From the NCBI GenBank assembly GCA_963555705.1, contig OY743184.1, forward strand, positions 22,232,859-22,296,858: a stretch of DNA of 64,000 nt. Direction: 5' to 3'. The stretch comes from Ligustrum vulgare (Eukaryota > Streptophyta > Magnoliopsida > Lamiales > Oleaceae). The notes under the pieces are model-generated. The model searched no databases and was not told the DNA's origin. It saw only the letters and a list, made by a program, of their open reading frames with translations. Positions 1-12,987 of the stretch are shown one piece after another (the stretch's first letter is position 1; each line of letters opens with the position of its first letter). A program made the position numbers and the translations under genes.

Positions 1-461
1 AGATGATCCATTGATTTACTTTCACAAAGGTTTAATGCAATTGGTGTGTTTTTAATCGACATAGAGATATAGTAGGTTAATTCTACTAATTAGGGTTGGT
101 TTCACTCGAGTAAAGTAATTGACTAAACTTGGAAAATCGGATCTAACATATTTAGTAAATCACATTTAAAATTGCATGTTGAGAATTCAATTAGGTGATG
201 GTCAAGTGGAATCAAGAATCCCAACACTCCTTTATCATCCAATTATCACCATTTTCTGCTTATTTAGTTACTATTGTGAATTTAATTTAAGTACTTGAAC
301 ATTTCCAAAACCAAACTTTATTGTGTGTGTTTATTGTTGAAATTGACTAAATTGGAGTGTAATTGAAATAGATAATCCTTGTGGGATCGATAAACCGGAC
401 TCATTTAGTCCACTATTACTTGTATGCGATACGTGCACTTACGGTGTGTTTATAGCGAACA
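1..461 (+). mobile_element. Athila-type LTR, 3' part (cut by window edge)
   Basis: The stretch resembles the last 250 bases of the LTR at 5362-7504: both have a 'gggattcccaac'-like segment, then 'gataatccggactc'-like text, 'cacttattactt'-like text, and end in GAACA. It therefore looks like the 3' end of a related Athila-family LTR. No primer-binding site follows it, so it may be a solo or rearranged LTR. The 5' end lies outside the window. Confidence 0.5.
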
Positions 462-714
462 AGGTGCATACCATTTTCTCTTCAGGAATGTTTAGTATTT
501 TGGAATCGGACGGATGAAGCCAAAACTGTCCACACTGATAGTCAACATTTTCATCAAAAACAAACTCAGTAGAATACTATATGTATAGAAAGAACTATAT
601 TCCAGCGGGAGTGGTTCAATATGGAGAAGAAACAAAAATATTGTCATAGAACGATGTGCAATATTCTTAGAAATCTCTAATGGATTTATTTAGTCAAACG
701 AGGCCAAACGTAGT

Positions 715-966
715 GGTCTTCAAAGAGAAAGTCATTGGCAAAAATCTAAAAAAAAAAAAAAGAAGAAGAAGAATAAGAAGAAGAAGAAGAAGAAGTCGTG
801 AAGAATTCAAAGAGAAGCGAAGAACATGTCGCAGCTTCGGTGGTCTTCAAAGAGAAAGTCATTGGCAAAAATCTAAAAAAAAAAAAAAAGAAGAAGAAGA
901 AGTCATGAAGAATTCAAAGAGAAGAGAAGAACATGTCGCAACTTCGGCGACAAAAGCCAAACTTAT
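715..966 (+). repeat. Tandem duplication with purine tracts, about 127-bp period
   Basis: The segment from 715 ('ggtcttcaaagagaaagtc') recurs at 842, and each copy contains an A-run followed by GAA repeats. The copies differ mainly in tract length. It translates to a Lys/Arg/Glu-rich stretch that is low complexity and not a recognisable gene. Confidence 0.75.
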
Positions 967-1329
967 GTCTTATCTGAGTGGAATTTAGAGTACAAAAAGA
1001 AAGTCTAGGTTTCGACATTGAGAGGAAAGCTAGCTGCACACAGCATGGAACAATGCATCAAACGAGAAGTTAATGAAGTTGACTATCTCAGGGAAAACGA
1101 GTAGAACGAAAATATTAAAAACTTAGGGAGTAGATTGGACGTGATTGAGAAAAAGGGTTTTCCAAGACACACGATTCTTTGAAGAAGATCAACATTGGAG
1201 ATGAAGGATAAAATTGTCCAACATTTGTGAGTTAACTACTAAACAAAGAGGTGAGCCTAAAGCTCATATCAATTTTTAAAAAATATAGAGACTTCTTTGC
1301 ATGATAATATGGGAAAATGTATGGGTTAA

Positions 1330-4274
1330 ATATGGGATTATTCGAACATAGATTACCTACTAAGACTAATTACAAAACCCACAAGCAACCCTCAAGAAGG
1401 TTTGCATCAAACATTCCTTCTGAAATACAGAAAGAGATTGAGCATCTTTCAAAAATCAAGTTTATTAGAATGACCATGTATGTTGAATGACTTTCCAATA
1501 TAGTCCATGTTATAAAGAAAAATGACAAAATAAAAGTGTGCATAAACTTCAAGAATCTGAATCTTGCAACGCACAAAGGCGAATATCCTATACACACAAC
1601 AAATTATCTAGTTGATTCAACTGCAGGTCATGAGATTTATTCAATTGTGAATGGATACTCTAGATACAAAAATATACATATATTTTTGAATATTATATTC
1701 ATAAAACAACATTTAGGTGTCCAAGTTCTTTTGAATGTTATGAATTGGTAGTAATGTCATTCGACCTGAAGAATGTTGGAGCTCCTTACCAAAAGGCAAT
1801 GAATTTAATATCTTACGACATGATTAACAAATTTACCGAAATGCGTGTAGATGACATAGTGGTCAAGTTAATGAAAATAAGAGATCATTTTGCCTAATTA
1901 AGACATTTATTTGAACGGTTGAGACAACACAAGTTGAATTTGAATCTTCTAAAATATGCTTTTGGGGTTAACATTTGATTTTTTTTAGGATTTTTAGTGC
2001 ATCCAAGAGGAACTGAAATTGAAATAAATAAATAAAAAAGGAAGTTCAAATTTATTTTAGAAGCCAATCCACCTAAGCAATAAAAAGGAACTACAAAGGT
2101 TCTTGGGTCAAATTAAATTCGTAAGGAGGTTTATTTCCAATTGTATGGGTCAAAGAAAAATCTTTTCACCACTCCTAAGGCTAAAAAATAACATGAGTTT
2201 GTCTAGAATGTGGAACATCAAGAGGCTTTTGATAGCCCGTCTATCAAGACCACAAGTTGCAATCTCTCCTCTACCGAGATGACCAACGAAACTGTATATA
2301 TTAGATGAAGAACGATCTATTGCAGGAATGATCTCTCGAGAATATCACATGGGGGAATCTTGGTTTATAGTTATTGAAGTGTGATGTAATTGTTCTCCTA
2401 TAGAGAAATTAAGTTTGACTCTATATTTTACGTGTACGAAATTAAGGTTCTATCTGCATCATGTGACTGTGTAGTTTCATAGATAAATTTAGTAAAGTAC
2501 ATGTTTTCTCTCCTAATATTACATCAAATGCTTGATTTTTTGTATTCATCTTTATCTAAATTCGACATTCAACATGTGCCTCAAAAGACTATAAAGAATC
2601 AAGCATTGGTCGAAACTTGACTAATCACCTGTGCATAGATATCCCTAAGGAGGTAAAAAATTACGATATAATTTCATGTACCATGTACTTTTATGGCTCA
2701 AAATGGACAAAGGGGCCATAATTGGTGTTGTTTTATTAAGTCCATTGAGACCAGAATTACAATTCTATTTTACTTTAAGGGATTTTTGCACCCACGATCA
2801 AGCTGAATATGAAGCTTTGATAATGAGTTTATAGCTATTAACAATAATTCAGTGACGACGTTATATGAAATTCCCCAGGAACAACTTGATAGATTTGATC
2901 AAGTATAGATTCATTTCCTAGAATGCATAATCACATGGCCAATGACTTGGCCTAAATAGTTTCAGGATATACACATGTTTCCTTGGAGCATCCTATATGT
3001 AATAACAGAATAATCAAATCCGCTACACAACGAAGGGAAACCAAGTCAAACATCATGTGTATAGAGGATGGAGAGGTAATAAATTAGTAAGGGGATTAAA
3101 GACATTCTGAGAAAACCTAATGACAAGGCAGAAAGAAAGTTAAAGTTGCGCACCCTGAATTTTGTATTATTGAACAATGTACTATAAAAAATGTCCGATG
3201 ACATGTTTTTGAACTGTGTTAGTGTGTCTGAAGCTAGAGTCATCATGGATAAAGTGCATGACGATATATATAGAGAGAGCGCATCATGGTGGAAATAAGA
3301 TAAGATGGTTGATAATTAGAAAGGGCTATATTTGGCCGAAAATGGGCGAGGCATGTGCTCAATAAGCGAAAAGTTATTTAGCATGTCAAGAAATATGGGT
3401 CAATCCAAAGAGCTCTAATAAGGAACATATCCCAGATTATTAAGCATTGGCCATTTAGAGATAGGAGTTTGGATTTGACAAGGAAAAAATTATCCACTCT
3501 CATCCAAGCAAAATACTTATCATAGTAGCCATAGATTTCTTTACTTAGTCGGTGGAAGCTATCCTCCTTAAAGAGATTTCACAAGAAATTGTTATCATTG
3601 TAATTAGAGATCACATGATATACGGGTTTGGAATCCGCCAAACCTTGATGATGGATCATCAAACTCCATTAAATGGCGAAAGAGTTAAATAATTGATGAA
3701 AATCAGAATAATCAAACAAAGTTCTTAGAAATATTATTAGAAAAATAATTGATGAAAATCTCATATTGGTGACATGAACGTTAAAATCAATCTTTATGGA
3801 TCCATAGAACATTATCTCGCACAAGTACCAAAAGTTACGCCATTTCAATTAGCATACGGTGAAGAAGTAGTTTTTCCTATGGAAATTAATATCCAATCCA
3901 CCAGAGTGGCTTTGCAGAATAATTAGAGCCAAGAAACTTATATTGAAGCCTTTGTTCAAAGTCTTTTAGATCTAAACGAAACGAAGTTAGATGTCCTAAA
4001 TAAACTAGAAGTCCAAAAACTAAAGATGACCAATTGTTATAACAATAAAGTCGTAGCTGAGTTTTTTTATCGGGGTGAATTAGTGTGGAAAGCTATATTG
4101 CCTTTTGATAGAAAGGATTCTAAGTATGGAAAGGGATCGCCAAATTGGGAAGGATCATATGAAATAAAGGTTGTATTACCTAATAAGGCTTACCGCTTAG
4201 ATGATTTAGATGGAAAGTTGCATGTTAGAGTAATTAATGGGAAGTATTTGAAGAAATATTTTCATTCCATTTGA
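1330..4274 (+). pseudogene. Decayed Ty3/gypsy (Tat-like) pol polyprotein
   Basis: Reverse-transcriptase text is readable near 1536-1690 (VCINFKNLNLATHKGEYP, then HEIYSIVNGYSRY) and at 1760-1960 (a K-N-V-G-A-P-Y-Q stretch followed by a degraded version of the family's YVDD active site, read as MRVDD). RNase H-like text follows at about 2690-2830. The integrase C-terminal part is clearest at 4026-4274 (SPNWEGSYEIK, NGKYLKKYF). Many stops and frame changes separate these blocks, so it makes no polyprotein. The wording is closest to the Tat/Ogre branch of Ty3/gypsy, which is family knowledge rather than a search result. Its LTRs are not recognised with certainty; the LTR end at 1-461 is Athila-like and may belong to another insertion. 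Confidence 0.82.
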
Positions 4275-5356
4275 GAAAGCGAAGAAATAATTACTAAATA
4301 GGATGAACAGATCTCAACAAAAATTATAAAGACTTGGAATAAAAAAAGGTCCCATTTATTGAATTCATTGTGTTTATAAGAAAGCATGTAGGATGAAAGC
4401 ATCCCATGAAAGAAAATCTAAAAACTATTCAGATGTCTCCAGCGGAATATGCATATATGCCATTGTAATCTCCCAATCCTCACGTAGTTAGGTGTTTGCA
4501 GATGGATGTTAGCCTTGACTGCCCTGGGTCAACCTGGTTTTGTTCCTTGTACCTGGCTATCTTAGCATTTGACTCGCACATCCTCTTGGGCAACATTAAG
4601 CTTCTTTCTGTCCTTGTGCATCTTGTATTATTCAATTTACTTCTGGATTTCATGTGTTGTACCTCAAGACTCATCATAATAGGATCTTTGGTTAGGAATT
4701 CTTCAGCCAGATCACTCAGAGAGGGCTTAACAAACTCTGTCTCAATCTATAATTCTTCTTTCTCCGCCACATTTGACTGAAGATTGTTGTTTTCGCGTCT
4801 TCAGCTATTTAGACCTTGCAATGATAAAGGTAACTTCATCTTTGACATCTAGGAGCTCAAACCTATACCAACTAGAATTTGTAGGGTGGGCGAAGACAGG
4901 AACTGCATAAGGATGATCGAAGTGCTATCTAACTTCTCCATGTTCTTGGGTAAAGCAGTCCGATACACATCCAAGTCAAAAAAAAGATGTGTACGCAAGT
5001 ACAATATCCTTCAGCCCATGTATCTCTGGCTGAGTAGGTGCTTGATCTGTTGAGAAAGATCGGCTCCCAAACAAAAAATAAGTCCGTAGATTAAAAGTAT
5101 AGAATTTAAGCTTAAAAGTATAGAATTTTTTTAGTTTATCTGTAGATTATTTTATTAATAAAATGTGGCAGAAAATGAGTTTAGCAAAAAAAAAAATGAT
5201 GTTTTGAATAAGTGGAGAGAAAATGTGTGTGGTTAAAAGGTGAAGAGAAAATATGTGTGGTTAAAACGTAATTTGAGAAATTATGTTGTTTATAGATTGA
5301 TTTATAAATTGTAATTATTGCATTAAAAACAGAAACTTATATTTATCTAATTTATG
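4275..5356. other. Gene-free stretch after the gypsy pol remnant
   Basis: No gene is supported here. The minus strand at 4480-4677 can be read as a charged peptide, possibly a remnant of the antisense or extra ORFs that some Tat-type elements carry 3' of pol, but nothing in it is diagnostic. The rest is AT-rich with short A-runs. Confidence 0.35.
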
Positions 5357-5361
5357 CAATG

Positions 5362-7504
5362 TGATAAGTGTATTTTATACACTTATTTGTATGTCTAAAT
5401 TAGAATTAATTATTGTCGTTTTAGAATAATTTCTATTTAATTAGTGTTTACTTGTTTACATTTCAGAAAATATCTCAAAAGATGAAGAATGAAGCAATTA
5501 ATGAGAAAAATTGCACACAATCGGATGCTAATTGAAGCTTATTTGAGCAATTGAGGAGGTGATGACAACAACCGGTAATCGTGCAAGATGCCAAAGTGAA
5601 TAAATCAAGAGTTGGAGAACCTAATTGAATAAGTTGGGAGTTGGAATGAGTTAATTGAGAAGATTTAGAAGTTTGGGAACTATAATATTCAAATTGGAAG
5701 TTGAGGACTTGAGGTCCAAATAAAAGAGAAGGACCAACTTATACAGATTTAAAGTTGAAAATTGCACTGAAAGTTTGTACTGCGAGCCCGCGTGACTTCT
5801 CGTTGAATGGTCAGAACTAGGGATGACAATAATACACATGGACCCGATACCCGTTGGAGACCCGACATAAATGGGTGGGGATTACCCGACTAAATGGGTT
5901 TGTGGGTAGGGTATGGAGGTAAACTTTAAAACCAGACATGGGTATGGGTCGGGTGTGAGTTTTACTACAATATTCATACCCGACCCGCATACTCATTAAT
6001 TTCCTTAAAAAATTATAAAATTTAAAACAAAAGTGATTGTGTAAACCAATAATGAATAAATTAAACATATAATTCAAATATCTATTGAAATTGTTAATGT
6101 CTAAACCTTAATATGTTTAAATTATTGACTTTGTTAACGTCTAAAAAAACTATTCAAATTCACTTGTTTAGTTTCAACATATTATTACAAGTTTTTTTCA
6201 AGCCAAATTCAAGTGAAGCCCAATATTTAACTGATTCAAGTTAATCCGGAGCACCTATAACCTATTTACAGCCTAAAAAAATAATTAAAAAATAAATAAT
6301 TAGTAATGAGTTTGAAATGGGTATAGAAGCAAACCCGCCTCCTACCCGCACCCGACCCGCAATTCTTAAATGGGTATATGGGTAAAATATGGAGGTTATA
6401 AATCTTTAGTGTGTAGGGTATGAGTTTGGCAAACCCGACCCATTGCCATCTCTAGTCAGAACCAAAATATTTTGCCTGCAAGCCTTCGAGAGTTTTGCCT
6501 GCGAGCCCACATAGGCTTCCAGCTGGGTCGTAAATCTGGGCTTTTGCGCGATTTTTGTCTGGTTTTCTCCTCTTTTCACCTAGGTTTATCTATTACCTAT
6601 ATATACAACTTATGAGGCACAAAATTAGGGCCTTTACCTCCCCTAAGAACGAGCCATAATTCAGAATTCAACATCAAATTCTTGGAGAATCAAGCATCGC
6701 AAAGGGGCGTGAATTGAAGATAATTGAAGAATCGATACTTGGTGCAAGCGTTCCTTTCTTTATATTTTTTCAATGAACGTTTATTATTGTTGTTTTTGTT
6801 CTTTATTAATGATGTGTAACTAATCTCTATATTGGGATGAACGATGTAGCCTAGTTTTACTATTTTAATTCCAAATTCCATGTTTTAATGATTTCGTTGC
6901 ATGTATTGATTTATTTATTGTTCTTAATGCTTGAATTGCTTGATCACCAATTCATGATATATTGAGAAGTGAGTTAATAACTTAGAACACAGTAATAAAT
7001 TCGGTAATTGGATAAGAGATAGAGATATACTTTTGTTATTATTGCGATCATGTGTGAATTCTTGTGTGTTACACATTTAGATAAGGAATATTCAGACCCT
7101 CTGTAGAGATACATAGTCGACTTATTTAGGTAAAGTTGATTTAAACCCGAGAGAGGAATTTCAATATACATTAGTGAATTCGACCGAATGCATATTTAGG
7201 AAATAAAATTGGAATTGGAGTTGATTTAATTAGTTAGGTGAAATCGGGATTCCCAACTATTTTACAATCATTTTTAAAAAAAAAAAAGCAATCTCGCAAT
7301 TTTTAATTCTTTAGTTAATTTTCTTCAGCTAGTCTTAAACGTCACAATTGTTTCATTCGTTCAAACAGGGTTAAGAGCTAACATATTTCGATACTTAATA
7401 GCAATCTCTATGAGAACGATAATCCGGACTCTTAGGTCCACTTATTACTTTTCACAATCCGTACACTTGCGGGGATATCTCGCGTTGCGAGATATCAGTG
7501 AACA
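5362..7504 (+). repeat. 5' LTR of the Athila-like element
   Basis: The LTR is 2143 bp, inflated by a 637-bp hAT-type insertion at 5818-6454. It aligns with 11550-12982 on both sides of that insertion. The right copy also lacks roughly 100 bp between short 'gcgagc' repeats, which fits a slippage deletion. Confidence 0.87.
5818..6454. mobile_element. hAT-type non-autonomous element (637 bp)
   Basis: The ends are imperfect inverted repeats (TAGGGATGACAAT on the left, ATTGCCATCTCTA on the right). They are flanked by a perfect 8-bp duplication GTCAGAAC at 5810-5817 and 6455-6462. An 8-bp duplication with such termini is typical of hAT elements. It has no transposase ORF, and the interior is rich in 'gacccg' and 'gggta' runs. 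The sister LTR at 11550-12982 lacks the insertion, which shows the empty site. Confidence 0.9.
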
Positions 7505-7510
7505 AGTTTT

Positions 7511-7528
7511 TTGCGCCATTGCCTGGGA
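7511..7528 (+). other. Primer-binding site (tRNA-Asp-like)
   Basis: Six bases after the LTR end the sequence reads TTGCGCCATTGCCTGGGA. This is close to the tRNA-Asp-complementary site of Athila elements, with a few substitutions expected in an old copy. Confidence 0.72.
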
Positions 7529-7693
7529 CTGTTAATTAATATCGATACCAATTAGTTCTTACTTTAGTTTGAACTTTATTTTTAGTTTTATTTCTTAGTT
7601 TTTGTTTGGGAAATATTTTAAAAAAAAAACTGTGAATTGTTTCCTTTTCAGAGATTGAACGAAATTTCAAATAGTTGGAGGAAACACAGTAAG

Positions 7694-8470
7694 ATGGCAG
7701 CAAACGGTTATCAATGGCATTTTGATCGAACAACAATTCAGATGTATCTGATGTGTGATTTCTATTGGGAAAGTCATGTTGTATTTGATTTCTCTATTGC
7801 ACCTAAGGATGCTAAATGGAAGGCTGATTGTTGTGGGAATTATTATACGGTAGAGCAGGGTTGTCCACCAGTACATGCAGTTCAAGCTGAAATTGAAGAT
7901 TTTGACAATCAAGATTTGATAAATCAGGAAGTGCAAAATCAACAAGCTGAAATTAAGAAGTTGATGGAGTAGATGACAATATGCAAGTTAGAGAGTCAAC
8001 CATTGCAATTACCAGAAATCCAAGTGCAAAGATCAGAGGAGTCAAACAAATTGGTTGAAACAACTGAAGAAAAAGAAGAAGAACTTGAAAGAGTTGATCA
8101 ACCAGAAGAAAATAGCTGCCATAAAGATATCTTTGTCCAAATGTCAACAATTCAAATTCCGAACATCAAGCTTAACGAAACTTCAATAAAAAAGGAGGAG
8201 TTGATCATAGAATAGCAAATAAACAAGGAGACACTTAAGAGTGCCGACTTTACAATGCAATCCTCTAACTTTAATCACTGGGGAAAAATTGATTTCATCA
8301 TTGGCACTGAAGAGATGATTGAAGTATATATATTGAAGTTCGAATCGAGTGAAGAAGTCAACATACTCAACATGGGAAAGGTAAAATTTTGGATCATGAA
8401 TGCAAATTGGAGTACGTTCAAACGACACAAACAAAGAAGGTCATTAAAAGCCTTATTTAGAGTTCCATGA
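7694..8470 (+). pseudogene. Unknown retroelement-borne reading frame with two in-frame TAG stops
   Basis: One frame runs from an ATG at 7694 (MAANGYQWHFDRTTIQ) to a stop ending at 8470. It is interrupted only by TAG at 7970-7972 and TAG at 8213-8215. The first part has several Cys and Tyr/Trp residues, then comes a Gln/Glu-rich, probably coiled-coil stretch (NQEVQNQQAEIKKLME), then an acidic Glu/Lys-rich segment. I do not recognise the family; its place just after the primer site is where gag normally sits. It may be a highly diverged gag or a captured gene fragment. The persistence of a single frame over 777 bp suggests it coded recently or that the stops are few by chance. Confidence 0.5.
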
Positions 8471-10660
8471 AGAAAAGAGCAAAAAGTTGGGCTTTAGACT
8501 ATAAACAGAGTGCTGGAGGCAGTTCAACTTTTCTTCCCTTTTATTTATTATGCTATAAGTATTTATTTCATTACTTGTTCTTAGATATTTGCATGATATG
8601 TTACATGTTTTAAGTGTTTTGCATGTTAGCATGTTAAGACAATTTTGCTTATGACACTATTTTGCATGTTTAGGCATGTTTATCATTTTGCATATTTTGA
8701 TTAGGCTAGGCTTTAATTTATCATCCCTAACTCACACACACATTGGTTTAGATCATGAAGATATTGTTGGGTAGGTCATAACATAGATCATGAAGTGATT
8801 AGGGGGTTAAAAACGAGGTTGAAATTCAAAATAAAAAGGAAAACTACCTTCTGCCGGAATGCCGCGCGACTACGCGACATTTTCCCTGCGCGGTCGCGCA
8901 AGTAATTTCTAGGCTGAACGGCAGAATTATATATTTCTCTTCATTCTTTCACTTTTAAACTTCATAAACTCATTTTCTCTCCCCAAATCACTCTATATTC
9001 GATCTTTCATATTTTATGCATGTCATCAACTCTTGATTGCATCGAATACTTGCTTTAAACACATCAAAATCCAATCAAAGGTATGAATTTTTCACCTCAT
9101 TTAAAGATTCATTCAAATTTTTGCGATCTCCTATGAATTTTGTGAAATTTGAAGTGTGAGGATTGAAATATGGGTATAGGTTAGTCATTCAAATTTTTTG
9201 AGATTTCCTATGAATTTAAAGATTCATTCAAATTTTTGAGATCTCCTATGAATTTTGTGAAATTTGAAGTGTGAGGATTGAAATATTGGTATAGATTAGG
9301 CATTGATGTATGAGGTTTGTGCTTATATTAGGAGAAAATTTTGGGTCAATCCATGTTTCCAACTCTATGCATACCCTTTGATATCAACAATGCACTTCAA
9401 GTGTTTGATGAAATGCTACAAAGACATTTTTGTTTGAATTTGAGAAATTTGTCTGAGCATATATCTTCATTACATGTTTATCATTGATTGTGTGTGATTT
9501 TTTCATGGTTTGGACATTTACATTGCATGAAATTCATAAAAACCAATCTAGCATCAAGGCAGCCCCATTGCAAGGTCACTGGAAGCCATTGCACCTGAAA
9601 ACTGCTTCACGTCACCTATTTCTCCAAAGTATTTCATGACCATATTGAACTCCAAATGACTTGAATTTTTAATATGTTGTAGACCATGCTGTGAACTTTA
9701 ACATATCAAAAGATGACTTGGGAAAATTTGTGTTTTCTAGGCGATGTCAGGGCTTGAATATGTGTGGTCGACCATTTTTAAAAATTCATGAAATTGCTTT
9801 AACTTTAGTTTGGGGGTGCGGTATTTAGATTCCTTAGTTTCTTATTGATGTTTTTTTTATATCTGATGTCACTTATCTTTTGTATGTAAGGTAAACACTA
9901 ATCAAAACACGCCTAACTAAGTTGGGCAAAGCAAGAATAGGGTCAAATTCATCCAAATGCATTTCAAAAGGAAGCTTCAAGGAAACAAAACATCTCCATT
10001 ACACTTGGGAAGTTCTCGTTCTCTCTCCTTTGTCTCGTTTTACATTGTTGAATCTTTTTGTCAAACATTGAGGGCAATGTTTCTTTCTAATTTGGGGGTG
10101 GGAAATCTCATTACTTCCATGTTCATGCTATCCATTCTATGTTTTCATTCAATTTTTATTGGGATAAAAAAAATTTGAAAAAGAAAGAAAAAAAGTAAAA
10201 AAAATTTGGTGACATGTTTATTGTCTAGGATGTAGTATGAATCAAATCATGCTTTAGCTTGGATTGTGGACAATATGAAAACTTGAAATTATTTTGAACT
10301 AGTTATCACTTGCTAGATTTCATCACCATTACGTACATATCCATTATTGGATAAATACTTGTGTATGAATTTGTTTAACACGTGTGGGGCAAGTTTTATG
10401 CACCTTGAACGTAGGAATGACTATTAATCCCTAAACTTAGATCTAGAGACATCACAAGCTTTAAAACTCAGAATCTAAACTTGCTCAAGAGCAGTTTAGG
10501 GGTGGGAAGAAGTAGTGAAGGTAGGCTTGAACTTTTAAGGGTCTGTAGTTCCTGAAATGTGTCATTGGTTGAAGAGGTCTTGGTCAATGGGTATAAACCA
10601 TTGCCAACATAAAAACAGAAAAATGTTGAAGGCCTTATTCTGTTCTTCAAAAGTCTTTTT
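8471..10660 (+). other. Non-coding interior of the Athila-like element
   Basis: No gene is supported. A GC-rich inverted-repeat-like patch lies at 8862-8905 (runs such as CGCGCGACTACGCGAC). A roughly 113-bp near-duplicate occurs at about 9110-9190 and 9220-9300 around 'gaagtgtgaggattgaaat'. Poly-A with 'gaaagaaa' runs lies at 10160-10200, which resembles the long 3' non-coding region of Athila elements. Confidence 0.5.
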
Positions 10661-10661
10661 A

Positions 10662-10940
10662 ACTCGAATAATTAAGTCTAGGGGGTCTTTCGAACCTAGT
10701 GCCCTAAAGTTATCTGACTTGGGAGTCATCGACCTAAAGCTCGCTACAGGGGTCAATTAGAAAGCAAGTACAGAGAGTGGACTTACACATAAGACAATGA
10801 AACATCTTTAACTTTTCTATTTAAGCCTTTATGACTCGAGTAATTAAGTCTGAGTGGTCTTTCAAACCTGGTAACCTAAAGTTGTCTAGCTCGGGAGTCA
10901 CTGACTGAAAGCTCGCTACAGGAGTCATATAGAAAGCAAG
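10662..10940 (+). repeat. 171-bp spaced duplicate in Athila-like 3' region
   Basis: A block containing 'taattaagtct', 'ggtctttcraacct' and 'aaagctcgctacag' occurs at about 10662-10770 and again at about 10833-10940, with a 171-bp offset. The copies are diverged. Confidence 0.7.
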
Positions 10941-11534
10941 TATGAAAAATTATGTACAAAGATGGTAAAAGACATGGATATAAAACGAAAAAGTAGTCCA
11001 AATAAATATATATATATATTATTTTAGTATAGGCTTGTTGATTGAGACTTTGGATACTAAAGGTATGGATTAGGGAACCGCTTACCATTGATAATTTGGG
11101 CGGATTTAACTAATTCTGACCACCTGGTGTGGAAAAATGCAAATTTTTTATATTTAGAAACTACATGAATAGAAGGAACCTTGGGATTCGAGAGAAAAAT
11201 AGTAAGTTGTGATCATCCATGAGCGATGCAAGGAAAATCATTAGATTCATTAGGGTGACCACATGGGATTTGGGCTTAATTGTGCATAACAAGCGACACA
11301 GTGTTAGGTATATCATTTGCATGAGTAGGAGTTTTGTTCACACACACACTTGAAAATTTGACATGAGATAACTAGAAATTATTTTACTATGTTGTTCATA
11401 ACTCTTGCACAAAGCGTGAACCGTTTTGGACTATTGAGGCAGTTGGTATACATGTTGATAAAACAAAAATAATTTATTTCTGTTATTTTAATTTATTAGT
11501 TTAGTTTACATTGTTCAAGGACGAACAATAATTC

Positions 11535-11549
11535 TAGTTTGGGGGTATT
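11535..11549 (+). other. Polypurine tract
   Basis: The sequence AGTTTGGGGGTATT lies directly before the TGATAAG start of the right LTR, the expected place for plus-strand priming. Confidence 0.75.
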
Positions 11550-12982
11550 TGATAAGTGTATTTTATAAACTTATTTGTATGTCTAAATTAGAATTAATTA
11601 TTGTCGTTTTAGAATAATTTCTATTTAATTAGTGTTTATTTGTTTACATTTCAGAAAATATCCCCAAAGATTAAGAATGAAGCAATTAATGGGAAAATTT
11701 GCACAATTGGATGCTAATTGGATCTTATTTGAGCAATTGAGGAGGTGATGACAACAACCGGTAATCATGCAAGATGCCAAAGTGAATAAATCAAGAGTTG
11801 GAGAATCTAATTGAAGAAGTTGAGAGTTGGAATGAGCTAATTGATAAGATTTAGAAGTTTGGGGACCATAATATTCAAATTGGAAGTTGAGGACTTGAGG
11901 TGCAAATAAAAGAGAAGGACCAACTTATACAGATTTAAAGTTGAAAATTGCACTGAAAGTTTGTACTGCGAGCTCGCCCAGACTTCCGGTTGGGTCGGAA
12001 ATTTGGGCTTTTGCGTGATTCTGGTCAGGTTTTCTCCTCTTTTCACCTAAGTTTCTCCAATCCCTGTATATACAACTTATGAGGCACGGAATTAGGACAT
12101 TTTCCTCTCCTAAGAACGAGCCATAATTCAGAATTCAACATCAAATTCTTGGGGAATCAAGCATCGCAAAGGGGCGTGAATTGAAGATAATTGAAGAATC
12201 GATAGTTGGTGCAAGTGTTCTTTTCTTTATTTTATTTTTTTCAATGAACGTTTATTATTGTTGTTTTTGTTCTTTATTAATGATTTGTAACTAATCTTTA
12301 TGTTGGGATGAACGATGTAACATAGTTTTACTATTTTAATTCTAAATTTCATGTTTTAATGATCTCGTTGCATGTACTGCTTTATTGTTGTTCTTAATGC
12401 TTGAATTGTTTGATCACCCATTCATGATATATTGAGTTATTTCCATAATCGGAAAGGTGAGTTAATAACTTAGAACATGGTAATAAATCCGGTAATTGGA
12501 CAAGAGATAGAGATATACTTTTGTTATTATTGCGGTCGTGTATGAATTCTTGTGTGTTACGCATCTAGTTAACGAATATTCGGACCCTCTGTAGAGATAC
12601 ATGGTTGACTTATTTAGGTAGAATTGATTTAAACTCGAGAGAGGAATTTCAATATACATTAATGAATTCGACCGAGTGCATATTTAGGAAATAAAATTGG
12701 AATTGGAGTTGATTTAATTGGTTAGGTGAAATCGGGATTCCCAACTATTTTACAATCGTTTTTAAAACAAAAGCAATCTCACAATTTTTAATTCTTTAGT
12801 TAATTTTCTTTAGCTAGTCTTAAACATCACAATTGTTTCATTCATTCAAATAGGGTTAAGAGCTAACATATTTCGATACTTAATAACAGTCTCTGTGGAA
12901 ACGATAATCCGAACTCTTAGGCCCACTTATTACTTTTCACGATTCGTACACTTGTAGGGATGTCGCGAGATATCAGTGAACA
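11550..12982 (+). repeat. 3' LTR of the Athila-like element
   Basis: It is a 1433-bp partner of 5362-7504 with the same start and the same GAACA end, and is directly followed by the target duplication CAATG. Point differences along the pair indicate an insertion much older than the element at 13312-29813. Confidence 0.88.
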
Positions 12983-12987
12983 CAATG

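Larger units (their letters stand above)
5362..12982 (+). mobile_element. Athila-like non-autonomous LTR retrotransposon
   Basis: Two related LTRs (5362-7504 and 11550-12982) begin TGATAAGTGTATTTTATA and end GAACA. The whole 7621-bp unit is bounded by a perfect 5-bp duplication CAATG (5357-5361 and 12983-12987). A primer-binding site resembling the tRNA-Asp type used by Athila elements follows the left LTR, and a G-rich polypurine tract precedes the right one. Between them there is no gag-pol: only a broken frame of unknown function at 7694-8470 and repeat-rich non-coding DNA. I infer a non-autonomous, old Athila-lineage member that depended on enzymes from elsewhere. Confidence 0.87.

Noticed and set aside
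3046..3246. Minus-strand ORF in the gypsy pol region
   Set aside because: It is a shadow of decayed RNase H/integrase sequence on the plus strand.
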